Of a stretch of 64,000 nucleotides of DNA, positions 12,001-20,016 are shown piece by piece. The notes below the pieces were generated by a model. The model did not search any database, was not told the DNA's origin, and saw only the letters and a list, made by a program, of their open reading frames with translations. Where the stretch lies: positions 53,356,079-53,420,078 of the forward strand of contig CM049309.1 in the NCBI GenBank assembly GCA_026874595.1, read 5' to 3'. Made by a program: the position numbers and the translations under genes. This stretch comes from Sipunculus nudus. Its lineage: Eukaryota; Annelida; Sipuncula; Golfingiida; Sipunculidae. Position 1 is the stretch's first letter. Each line of letters opens with the position of its first letter.

Positions 12001-15000
12001 CTGTGTATTGACCTATAAAGGCTATTGTCCTTACCATTGTCTGTGTATTGACCTATGAAGGCTGTTGTCCTTACCATTGTCTGTATAGTAACCTATGTAA
12101 GCTATCATCTTTACCATTGTCTATGTAGTGACCTATGTAGGCTATTGTCCTTACTATTGTCTGTGTAATAACCTATGTAGGCTATTGTTCTTACCATTGT
12201 CTGTGTAGTAACCTATGTAGGCTATCGTTGGATCATGATCCTTCATGTGAGGATCCTTGTTGTACCAGAATCGCATCAGTTCTCCCCAGGCAGACATAGC
12301 CTACAATCACATGAATGTTGACATTCATACATGCAGGTCTGATACAAGACCCTCAACACTGGTCCAGGAATAGTTAAACTACAGTCTGTCCATCCAAGGG
12401 ATGCCCATTGGATTTTGGAAATATTTATGAAAACAAAACCTAGTATTTCTGTCCAGTATGTAACAAGAGCATTATGAGCACTTAAGCAAATAAGAATATG
12501 ACATTTGAATCAACCTGATTAAATGTATACTTTTTCTTCATAAATGACAGCACAGGATGGTCTCTTTTTAGCTGATTATGTACTGTATCAAATTTATGGT
12601 ACCAAGTACTACTATCAGCCAATCACTGTCTGCCAAATATGGCCTTGGCCATGTCCCTTCAATCAACATGTCATAATAAAAGCTATCTGTCTTCTCAGAT
12701 GACAGCCAGAGGAAAGGTAATTTTAATACTTGTATTATATATATAATTTTGTTTATTTTATTATGAATAATATACTCACTTGATTCAGCCCTCTGTCTCC
12801 ATAGAATACAATGGTTTCATACAAGAACCCTTTTGGAAGTGCGTTGACATTACCCATGATGCCCCAGTTGACAGTGTTCATCTTCTGGTCATGTGACATG
12901 GAGGCAGCCATGAATTGGTTGAATGGTGAGATGATGATCACATGACCAAGCTTGTCAAACAGAACCACAGGCCCACCCTCTAAACCATCAGTAAACTTCA
13001 AATCTGGCTTCCATCTGTGTAAATAATTCACATACTGTTCACCATTTTATTGATAGCCTTGTTCAATGTGTTTTTGTTATTTAGATGGTCCCCCAACATG
13101 TTATAAACACATGGATATAAACAAAAAGAAAAGGACAGGACAGGATATGGTGACCTCTGATCCTTAACTGTGAGATTTATTTTAGATTTTAGATAAATTC
13201 CTAAACTTTTTATATGCACATTACAGGTAGTATCTCTCTTTGCTTTTATTGTATAGTTATCAATTTTGTAAACAGTTACTATAGAGAGGGTTTGCTAAAT
13301 TTAATGGAAATTGTTATTACTTAATCATTTGTAACCATGTTAAAAATCTGACCAAATGAGGGGGCATTAATCTGATTAATCCTCTGAGCAGTAAAGGGCT
13401 GAAACATTCTGATAAATCTATTAAACTTAAGGATTGGTTGCAGGGGATCAATATGGGGGGGGGGGGTATATATCCCCCCCACTTTTTGGCAAGGGGGGAT
13501 GGTCAATGTAATCCCCCCCCCCCAATATTCAGTGAATAATATTTATATATTTCAAATTAAATATATAAATAAATAGAATTATAGACTTTGGTTCCATTTA
13601 TGAGTTTACCAAGAAATATTTATATCTAAATGGTTTAGAATAAACATATCCCTTTTTTTAAACCTTATGATATATATATTTGATATGTGTCACACAGACA
13701 ATAACAGGTATATATAAATATATATATATATAATACATATATTATATATATATATATGTATTAACATGTCTGTTTTATTCAAATTTTGACTACCATCCAT
13801 GCTTGTCACCCCCCCCCCCCCCGACCCATGCCTGTCAACCCCCCCCCCCTTGCGACCCCCCCCTTTCAATATTTAAAATCCCTGCCCCCCATAATTTTAT
13901 TACCCTTACTTCTCAGTTTAAAATAAAACCAATTTGTCAGGGGAATGATTATGACTAAGATTTCTATCAGATATTTAATTATAAAGTTATAAAAAAAACA
14001 GTCAAAATTCCTGGCAACATTTTTTTATAGCATCTGTATGACAGGAGGAAACACAATGGGACCACAACATGACTTTAAGCATATAAAATGAATAGTTGCT
14101 AATTTTCAGGAGTATTACATGAAAACAAAACACTGGAAAAATACTATTGTAAAAATGGAATATAAAAGATACTCACTGACCAATCACCTTGGAATAATCA
14201 CCAATGAAATTCCCCCCTAAAGCCAGGTAGCCAATAGCATTGTGAGAATCTTCAACATGGAATGATGGGAAGGCTGACACCACTTTGTTTGGATCACCAA
14301 CAGCTGTGTTCCTGGCATCTGCACCTTCAATCATCTGCAAAGGGGTGCACAATGTTTGTTTTACTTATATTTTGTTTATAATAATTTAATTACATTTTTC
14401 CATACTTTTAGAAAACAAGGTCTACAGGCCTAATGCAAACCTGTGCACAGTTTGGGAGTGTGAATGGAGTATTTCTGTTTAAATTAAATATTGATCCTCT
14501 TATGTCCTGCATATCTACCTTAGTCATTATGATTTCAGCAAAATGGACATTTCGGACCTGCAAGGTTCGGACTAGGACATTTTTAAACTAAACTAGGATG
14601 TATCAGTCAGGATTTTTTGGATATGTTCTTCTTTGCCAGGGTAGATTATTTGGACAGATGAACGGACAATTTGGTAGCATGGTTTCTGAGAAGAACATTT
14701 TTTAATGTGTTTTGGCTTCTTCCCTATAAAATTTTAGAAAATGCAGTTAGCCAAGAAATAAGCAAAATCCAATAGAATTTTTAGATGACAAATTTTTTGC
14801 AAAAAATTTGGTGATGCTAGCTCCTGAGAAAGCTATGATGCACGACGGACGATGGAAGACTGACGACACCACACCATTGCAAAAAATCTCAGAGATTCAC
14901 TATAAATGCAATCCCAGGTTTTTTCAAACAGTTGAAAGATATAGTTCCAATAGTTCTAATCTGGGCACTCTGTGTCTAGACCATGTGTCTAGATGTCTAG

Positions 15001-18000
15001 ACACTGTGTCTAGACGTCTAGACATTGTGTCTAGACAAGGCAGAGCCAGGTCAGTTGCCATGGTGATGTCTGGACCCCACCTGGTTGTACTGAGTGACCT
15101 CTTGATTTGGCTGCTGAAACGCGGCATGTTGTCAAATCTGTTTTCAAACACAGAAAGCCTTTTTTTCAATTGGCTACACTTCTTTTTTAAAGCTGCATTT
15201 ACCCAATCTATTCTTATAAAACTAACAGAACCCTACCATAGAATAATTCTTGTAAAGTTTAAACCAATGAGCTTAACAGTTTTATCAAAAAACAATGTAT
15301 AAGCTAGAAAAGTCTAAATTACATTTTCACTTGTGAAAAACAGATCAATGTGGGTGGCGCCACCAATACCTCAATTTCAGATATGACTTATATGACAAAC
15401 ATTGACATAAAATTTGGTGATGATAGCTCCAGCTGTTTCTAAGATTTTAATTTTAGTGTCCTTTTTTTGACAGATGACTAAATTCAACCTCCTGTAACTC
15501 AGCCACAAATCAACAAACTGGAACCATTGAACAAACTGGAGAGAGATTGTTCCAGGGAACATTTCTGTGAAATATTGGACAATTTGGCTGGACAGTTTCG
15601 GAGAAGAAGATTTTTAAAGGGTTTTAAGCTTTTTCTCTATAAAATCTAAAGTAATGCAGATACCCAAATATAAGCTCTAGGGCACCAAGTTTCACATGTG
15701 ACTAACTCTTACATGTAATTTGGAGCTGCTAGCTCTGAAGGTTTCTGACTTACAGCCCTGGACGGCAGACAGCCAGCCCTGGACGGCAGACGGACGATGC
15801 CACGCCATTGCATAAGCTTACAGGTTCACTAAAAAGACTGTCTGGATTAGTAATTTTTATCAAGGGGCAACATATCACTAACATGCAAACAATTTTTAAC
15901 ATACAATAAGATTGTAATGTATATATAACAGTTAGTAAATATAAGCTGAAGAAAGATGTAGGCTGTTTGGCCTACATTTATTTATATATTCTATTTATAA
16001 ACAAATACATAATATTCTACTGCAGGAAATGGACACTTTTAAACTGGTTGTATTACTTTTTATTTGACACAATTCTTTAATCTGTCATATGATTAAAACT
16101 GGTTGGTACTTTAATCTGTTCACCTGTTCTTTGTGCTACTTCCTTAAAATCAATTAAGCTTACAAGTAATATTGGCAAAGGGGAAAAAAACATGTTTTAT
16201 ACATTAGCAACTTGAAATGCACAAAATATTTAATTTATGACCTATTAACATGTGCTAACGGTGTAGAGATTGCATATTGACCTTTTAGACTGCAGGCCTT
16301 AACACCTACAAAATATGGAATGACATGTATGTTACATGAGGGAGGTCATGTGGATCATTTAAAAGTGATTCAACTTTAATTGGTAGACATGGCAGATCAA
16401 TAAAATATTGATTTGGAGTTTTCCTGCTCATTTAGATAAGACTGGAGTGCAGGTGTTATTTTGTGAGGCTGTTTGTGAATTGAACACTGCAACATATCAT
16501 GACTTCATCTTCCGTTAAATTAAATACCCCTCCTCAGAGCAGCAGACTCTCCCATTCTTATTCGCTGCTTGAGTCATGTATGTTTACAGCTTGAGATATG
16601 TTTTCATTTTTTTTTACAAACTTGATACATGAACTAATTTTACTTTCACTAACTTAATGCTGCCTTTTATTCTTATTTTGCTTTCAACAAAAATTTAATC
16701 TTTATAAAAAAAATAAAAAATGTATGGACTGATGGTCACTATACTAGTAAGTGGTGAACTGCAGAACTTATTTGTCTGGGTATTTACCTGTGAAAACACA
16801 GCAACTGACTGGAGTTTATAACGACGTATGGAGCAGCCAGCTGTTGCCTGATGTAGCGAGTACCCGTATGTGACCTTATTCCAGTCTCCCAGCTTATCTG
16901 CTCCCTCAGAGCGCTCTGGTGGTCCCTGCAGCTTCAGGGAGCCATCAGCAGTTGTCTGTAACTTACCATCATTCTGAAAGAAGGTGGCAGCACTGTTTAG
17001 CCAAACCTGACCATCAACAGTGATTTTGTAGCTCCCATCTGGATTTGTAACAACATCAAATCCTGGCTGTGTACTGAGCACAGCAGTACAGACTCCCGCC
17101 ACTGAAAGAAAGAGATAAAAAGGTCAGAAATAATCATAATAATTTAAACTTGCATAGTTATGGATTATCTAATTACTTATACATGTATGTATTATATAAA
17201 AGAGGAGTACACATTTTATAATGCACTGGAACTTATCCTTTCTTGTATGTTTTTTCTCTGCTTGCTCTAACACTCTACATATAGTCAGAAGGGCAGGGAA
17301 AAAACTTAATTCTCTGTGTGATAACATCCATAAACACTGCAGCCCTGTTTCTCCTTCAGGTATATTACCTGGGAATATTTTTACCACAATAAAGATACAC
17401 TGCTAAACTCTGAGTATCTATAAACCAACATGGTTATAATCACTCTATGGCAGTGGTAATTATAATGCCTTTCCAGCCATCTCAGACAGGCAAAATTTCA
17501 TTTTGTACCAATCTGCTGGAAAGGTGAACACCTAATTGTTTTCTTCATTAATAGATGATAAGAAGTAACATTACAACACTAAAAAAAAAGCTTTTAGAGG
17601 TGGTATTCAACCGACGCCCTATATTTCCATATAAAACTGGTCCATAATTTCTTATAAAAGAAATATATAATTTCTTCATAAAATGAGTCTGTGTTCCCAA
17701 ATAACTTCGGTATGTAACTGAGTATGACACGGTAGATGCGAGAACGGAGGACTTATTAAACTTATTATCTATGAACTTGCAGGGAGCTGCAGAATTAGCG
17801 GAGAGTTTTCCAATGAAATGTACATTGCAAAATATGGGCAGGAAGGTGTTAAAATACTCCATAAATTCTCCAGGTCTATGCCAATTTTGCGAGATTCTCT
17901 TAACCGATTCTATTCAACCGATGCCAGGTGCTGCTGTTTAGGCCGTCCTTAAAAAATTCTTCGTTGGGGTTAACCCGGCTAGTCGAGTATTTGGATCTCA

Positions 18001-20016
18001 GCTGGAACTTTTTTTGGACTAGTCTGCAATTTTTTTTTTGGTATGATCTGCCCCAAGCGCCCCATGTTCCCATAAAATCTGCCTTCATGTGCTAGAAAAA
18101 CAGCCCCTTTATAGACCTTACATTCTAGATGCTCTTAAATTCCATTATGAAAGATATTACCAGACGTTGCCGATCGTTAAATTTGATCCTTAAAATTAGA
18201 CCATGTCTTTATACGTGGAAGGATCGTTACACTTGTGCGCAAGAGGAAAATACCTGCCGGAGAAACGCAGGTACAGTTTCACAGATAATTGCAAATTTCT
18301 TTGATAATTGTATATATTTGTCTGAACCGATTAATAATTGATCATCAGTCAGTTTGCTCAAACCGATGATCGATTATGTAAAAGGAACTGACTCCCACCA
18401 CTATTACACAGTGTCCATCTGTTTGTCTGCCTTGGGTTAAAATCACTCATATCTCTGCAGTGGTTTGACTAATTCACCTGAATTTCCGCATGCGTATACA
18501 TCCTGGATAGCTTTCTTGATTTTATGACAGGTGGCGCCACCTACATTCATGTTCATGCTGCAGACATCCATGCTTATATCTCTGGACTGGTTCGACGTAT
18601 CTTCCTGAAAATTTGCATGTGTATAGATCTCACATAGCTCTTTATCATATGCAAAATTGGTGGGGCCATCTGCAACCATTTTTGCACAGCGTCCATCTGT
18701 TTGTCTGCTGTGGGATAAAATCACTCATATCTCGGCAGTGGTTTGACATATCTGCCTAAAATTTGCAGATTTATACATCCTGGACAGCTTTCTTGATTTT
18801 ATGACAGGTGGTGCCACCTACATTCTAGTTTACCCTGCAGAAATCCAAGCTCATATCTCTGGAACCATTTGACCGATTGGGCCAAAATATTGCATGTGTA
18901 TAGATCACTCATAGCTCTTTATCATACACAAAATTTGAGGGGCCACCTGCATTTTTGCACAGCATGGGTCTGTTTGTCTGCCATTGGCTAAAATCACTCA
19001 TATCTCAGTAGTGGTTTGACTTATGCAGACACCCATGCTAATATGCAACACACCTCACGCTATTTCCCCTTGCAACTCAATCCATGCCTCACTTACCTGT
19101 TCCACTATGATTTGGCAGATACACGTAGTCGCTTGTTGTCTACATGATTCTAGTTAAAGGTTGGGCTCAAAGGCAAACACATTTCCATTTTAGTTTAGCT
19201 GACAATGGATATGCTCATCACATAATTTGCAAATTAAGAAAGAAAACATGAATATTAACCCTGGACACAAAAAAATTAACCTGCTGTTTGAAACTCAAAG
19301 AATCCCTAGGTGAAAATGAATATCCATAAAATGAAATGCCCATTATACAATCATCTGAGAGATAATCACCTTTCTAATTTAGGCAGATTTTCTATAAAAT
19401 CTTAAGTCAAATACAAATCCTGTTTTTAACAATGATCTAGCAGCATTTATACACTATGGCTTCAAAAGGAGAAATGATTCAATTGTATTTTAAAATCGGA
19501 GTACTAAGAAGGACTACTCAACACAAACTCTGGTTTTGTTATAATTTTGCAATAAGAATAGGCAAACTTTATATATTTTATTGGGAACTGTGTAATTGAC
19601 TCAGTACTTGACAATAGATGCATTTAACTGACAGCGTGAGTTTCCATTTACTGATAGAAGGTAAATTTAAGGCACCGTGCCACGGGTACGGAATGAATCA
19701 TAGTTTAGACCCGGCGATATTAATATATAAACTACCACTATCAATCTGCATGAACATAAAACCCGAAAACAACACGTACAGATTTAGAGGCTAAACTGTG
19801 TCAAGTGGTACAGCTGAAATTTCAGTCCGCACTATACCGCTCCAACTTGTTTAAGACTTAAGCTTTTTTCACATTTTCAGCCGTCTGTAACACGGATCCA
19901 TATTTACTGATTTTATTGTCTGCTTGCCGGATTTAACGAGATTGCACAAACAGAAAGTTTCGCTTAAGCTTACCCCACAAGAACTGGAAGTACCGGACAG
20001 CCATCCGGCCCATCAT
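1..20016 (-). CDS. Secreted glycoside-hydrolase-like protein, seven exons, 3' end outside window
   Basis: Seven coding exons (20016-19974, 17101-16788, 14334-14177, 13014-12780, 12300-12195, 1078-982, 45 to beyond 1) join with GT-AG introns and compatible phases at every junction, giving about 332 residues before the window ends. The start MMGRMAVRYFQFLWVAGVCTAVLS reads as a signal peptide, so the protein is probably secreted or lumenal. A Gly/Asn/Asp-rich beta-type N-terminal part is followed by GYLALGGNFIGDY, GPVVLFD, IIISPFNQFMAAS, TIAYIGYYTDNGAYYY and IPYRYLQYDDWWYPIKG. The last two blocks look like strands of a (beta/alpha)8 glycosidase of the alpha-galactosidase/raffinose-synthase type; that assignment is inference and no catalytic pair was identified. 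Intron 5 is 11.1 kb and is filled by a minisatellite and a LINE. The exon chain is near certain, the function is not. Confidence 0.8.
38..600. repeat. 31-bp tandem array in intron 6, including the exon-7 acceptor
   Basis: There are about 18 degenerate units with a 31-bp period, core CTGACAGGTGAGGCAGATAC. The first units are regular (starts at 90, 121 and 152) and later ones are decayed. Read on the minus strand, each unit carries CCAGGTAT, the same string as the exon-7 splice acceptor (CCAG|GTAT), so the array overlaps the exon boundary. Confidence 0.85.
601..981. other. Rest of intron 6
   Basis: This is AT-rich intron sequence between the 31-bp array and exon 6. I see no coding or structured feature beyond the donor of exon 6. 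Confidence 0.6.
982..1078 (-). CDS. Exon 6 of the secreted glycosidase-like gene
   Basis: The exon is 97 nt. The acceptor is TGTATTTTAG and the donor is ACAG|GTAGAC. It enters in phase 1, completing Gly, and leaves in phase 2. It encodes AYYYHKTEPDMNYEDTILGI then YNDAMKKKIPY. Joined to exon 5 it gives a continuous TDNGAYYYHKTEPDMNYE block across an 11-kb intron, which is the best evidence that both exons belong to one gene. Confidence 0.87.
1079..1609. other. Intron 5, unique part next to exon 6
   Basis: The sequence is AT-rich. It contains the exon-6 acceptor with its short polypyrimidine stretch and short chance ORFs. No repeat or gene is recognised. Confidence 0.6.
1610..4950. repeat. 40-bp minisatellite, left block (about 83 units)
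   Basis: The period is strictly 40 bp; the plus-strand unit reads TGTGTAGTAACCTATGTAGG then STATTGTYCTTACCATTGTC. On the minus strand each unit reads as the end of exon 5 (GCCTACATAGGTTACTACAC, AGACAATG) followed by the donor GTAAG. Variant units (CAGTTGTCC, CTATAAAGG, CCAATGTAGAC, TAACAATTCTC) recur in a fixed order and form higher-order blocks. The block stops at the LINE 3' end at 4950. Confidence 0.97.
5235..8164 (-). pseudogene. LINE ORF2: APE endonuclease and reverse transcriptase, broken
   Basis: Three open segments make up one ORF2. Segment 8164-7115 starts with ATG and is the APE-type endonuclease: HLNVRS with N57, TETW with E84, GDFN near 187-190, and SDHH near the end. An in-frame TAA at 7117-7115 interrupts it. 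Segment 7114-6668 in the same frame is the linker (WAQFRRLRNRV). A one-base frameshift around the GGGGTTTTA run near 6693-6701 then leads into the RT segment ending at 5235, with NYRPIS, FLDLKKGFDSLNHDIL, GVPQGTVLGP, the YADD active site and LGLIIDAHLTW. The usual Ala in LKKAFD is Gly. EN nicks target DNA and RT copies the RNA at the nick. Two lesions make this copy non-functional. Confidence 0.92.
8161..9087 (-). CDS. LINE ORF with SGNH/GDSL esterase domain
   Basis: The ORF is 308 residues and starts at an ATG that is the first Met after an in-frame stop. The N-terminal 130 residues are Ser/Thr-rich and low complexity with a small Cys cluster (CCQCKC). The C-terminal half is an SGNH hydrolase fold: YVTVLGDSMTKNL (GDS, residues 140-142), LLIHIGTNHV (GTN, 189-191) and DNLHLNKKG (Asp270 and His273 of block V). 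Esterase domains of this kind occur in ORF1 proteins of CR1/L2-group LINEs. Its stop overlaps the ORF2 start as ATGA. It begins 35 nt after the PHD ORF ends, in another frame, so it is either a separate cistron or the second half of a frameshifted ORF1. Confidence 0.85.
   Translation of the reverse strand: MERTTPSNSTRCCQCKCNVTTNCLSSSPVNDPPSTPKIKTTATQTTLNTSTPITLLNSTLSNPTSEDSSVTASTISFRDVNAYPSTDASTEVHNDSSVNPATCHVNRAQKKSGNSTPKPSHEHKQHKTRPCQSSYVTVLGDSMTKNLNSSDLSEETKVNVHVDSSVFTFDHAIDRIKQVKSDHLLIHIGTNHVSKENADTSIRKFRKIVPIIKQNPSIKHVTISTVISRPSKIYSKRIRLLNAALEIYAEKNGWTLVMNDNLGPFTLKSDNLHLNKKGSKAFRSNICDVIKIATSLKNFHKQAVIELT
9123..10049 (-). CDS. LINE ORF1 with C-terminal PHD finger
   Basis: The ORF is 308 residues from ATG to TAG. 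The N-terminal part has Leu/Lys-rich helices, and the middle is Ser/Pro/Thr/Asn-rich with an internal duplication (MSHAELNDNTHCSPIS then SHAELNDNTHCSPNS). The C-terminus from about residue 235 is a PHD-type zinc finger: CSKDC, then RCCICMSWFHPVC, GIWTCITC. PHD fingers in CR1-group ORF1 are known and could serve RNP assembly or chromatin targeting. It is the first ORF downstream of the 5' leader. Confidence 0.85.
   Translation of the reverse strand: MSDKLIQQSNMLLDSLPVPTKEKLEQAISDVTNNWNTTVHNMKKCDLNKFRKTKCKSAIQAELANIIPSIPKPVLSCKALFISNGINNRVQTRLSETSVAVIASSSIVNKGSTTTDNILGDLFQKTPQNSNSMSPLPEINSSIPQDSPLSPASTSPPSPLDISVMSHAELNDNTHCSPISHAELNDNTHCSPNSYNEVNTKSNCDKLTPDKATCERQTRNTKKRTSFKEQSKRNLETKDQEESYCSKDCVYDRKYADESMVRCCICMSWFHPVCVGEDSGTLGIWTCITCRNYPHKINLLATRLESLI
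10050..10383 (-). promoter_or_regulatory. LINE 5' untranslated leader
   Basis: This is a 334-nt segment between the right insertion junction and the ORF1 ATG, more GC-rich than the flanking array. It ends at CACGCATGCGCATTTGTC next to the junction. Non-LTR elements carry an internal promoter here; no specific motif was identified. Confidence 0.5.
10384..12235. repeat. 40-bp minisatellite, right block (about 46 units), ending in exon 5
   Basis: It has the same 40-bp unit and variant set as 1610-4950, so the two blocks are one array split by the LINE. The last unit merges into exon 5 (12,195-12,235): its plus-strand CTTACCATTGTC is the exon-5 donor and its remainder codes for IAYIGYYTDN. The block shows the same ordered variants, including TAACAATTCTC units at about 10,530, 10,785 and 10,955. 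Confidence 0.96.
12195..12300 (-). CDS. Exon 5 of the secreted glycosidase-like gene; its last 40 bp seed the minisatellite
   Basis: The exon is 106 nt, following a GATTGTAG acceptor. It encodes AMSAWGELMRFWYNKDPHMK and then DHDPTIAYIGYYTDN, leaving one G that joins GG at the start of exon 6 to give Gly. The donor is AATG|GTAAGA. The final stretch of the exon plus its donor is exactly one unit of the 40-bp array that fills the adjacent intron, so the array begins inside this exon with no boundary. The donor given here is the exon-proximal one. Later array units offer many near-identical alternatives, and reading through reaches a stop within two units. Confidence 0.85.
12301..12779. other. 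Intron 4
   Basis: This is AT-rich unique intron sequence of 479 bp with the splice sites described for exons 4 and 5. Nothing else is seen. Confidence 0.7.
12780..13014 (-). CDS. Exon 4 of the secreted glycosidase-like gene
   Basis: The exon is 235 nt. The acceptor is TTTACACAG and the donor is CAA|GTGAGT. It starts by completing a Gln codon left by exon 3 and ends in phase 0. It encodes WKPDLKFTDGLEGGPVVLFD, then GHVIIISPFNQFMAASMSHD, GIMGNVNALPKGFLYETIVF and YGDRGLNQ. These dense hydrophobic and aromatic blocks look like conserved core strands. Confidence 0.88.
13015..14176. other. Intron 3, with G/C homopolymers and a TA tract
   Basis: It contains paired long G and C runs around 13,456-13,525, further C runs at 13,808-13,862 and a TA-rich tract near 13,716-13,760. 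The G and C runs could pair into a hairpin. No coding signal is present outside exon edges. Confidence 0.6.
14177..14334 (-). CDS. Exon 3 of the secreted glycosidase-like gene
   Basis: The exon is 158 nt, between a TTTGCAG acceptor and a CA|GTGAGT donor, entering in phase 0 and leaving in phase 2. It encodes MIEGADARNTAVG, then SAFPSFHVEDSH and GYLALGGNFIGDYSKVIG. It is too short to stand out as a long ORF, but phase continuity with exons 2 and 4 and the conserved-looking Gly-rich LALGGNFIGDYS block support it strongly. Confidence 0.85.
14530..15840. repeat. Two diverged copies of an interspersed repeat ending in GGACGGACGATGCCACGCC-like sequence
   Basis: Two related stretches (about 14,640-14,890 and 15,570-15,840) share, in order, ATTTGG...CAGTTTC-GAGAAGAA, a TCTATAAAAT block, GATGCTAGCTC, then GACGGACGATG and CCATTGCA. 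A short palindromic minisatellite built on TCTAGA (14,984-15,036) lies between them. The whole sits in intron 2. It is probably a non-autonomous transposon of unknown class. The 164-residue plus ORF at 14,808 is a by-product of the repeat. Confidence 0.55.
15841..16787. other. Intron 2, remaining part
   Basis: The sequence is AT-rich with no recognised repeat or exon. It contains the donor of exon 2 at its right edge. Confidence 0.5.
16788..17101 (-). CDS. Exon 2 of the secreted glycosidase-like gene
   Basis: The exon is 314 nt. The acceptor is TTTCTTTCAG just upstream on the minus strand, and the donor is CAG followed by GTAAAT. It starts in phase 1 and ends in phase 0. It encodes the end of the signal peptide (AGVCTAVLS) and the first mature part, including NPDGSYKITVDGQVWLNS, a Gly/Asp-rich segment and GCSIRRYKLQSVAVFSQ. 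The alternating hydrophobic pattern suggests beta strands, as in the N-terminal beta-sandwich of many retaining glycosidases. That structural reading is inference. Confidence 0.82.
17530..18345. other. Unexplained higher-GC block in intron 1
   Basis: This block is less AT-rich than its flanks and holds three open stretches (minus 17,862-17,548, minus 18,088-17,900, plus 18,129-18,341) without introns or recognisable domains. The phrase TATTCAACCGAYGCC occurs twice, near 17,606 and 17,909. It could be a decayed mobile element. I do not recognise a protein. Confidence 0.3.
18404..19045. repeat. Tandem repeat of about 275 bp, 2.3 units
   Basis: The start block CAGYGTCCATCTGTTTGTCT recurs near 18,411, 18,687 and (diverged) 18,960, each followed by AAAATCACTCATATCTC and a GTGGTTTGAC box, then ACAGGTGGYGCCACCTACAT in the first two. 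It lies in intron 1. The internal GGTGGCGCCACC is a perfect palindrome. Confidence 0.75.
19974..20016 (-). CDS. Exon 1 of the secreted glycosidase-like gene (start codon, signal peptide)
   Basis: The exon encodes MMGRMAVRYFQFLW plus the first base of the next codon and ends at a GTAAGC donor (19973-19968). The leftover G joins TG at the start of exon 2 to give Val, so the N-terminus continues as a hydrophobic stretch (VAGVCTAVLS) typical of a cleavable signal peptide. Two ATGs are adjacent (20016 and 20013), and I took the first. This exon is 2.9 kb upstream of exon 2 and was found by reading, not from a long ORF. The perfect phase match and the completion of a signal peptide are the evidence. 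Confidence 0.72.

Noticed and set aside
14808-15302. 164-codon plus ORF
   Set aside because: It lies across a TCTAGA minisatellite and an interspersed repeat inside intron 2, with an overlapping ORF on the other strand. It has no protein-like motifs.
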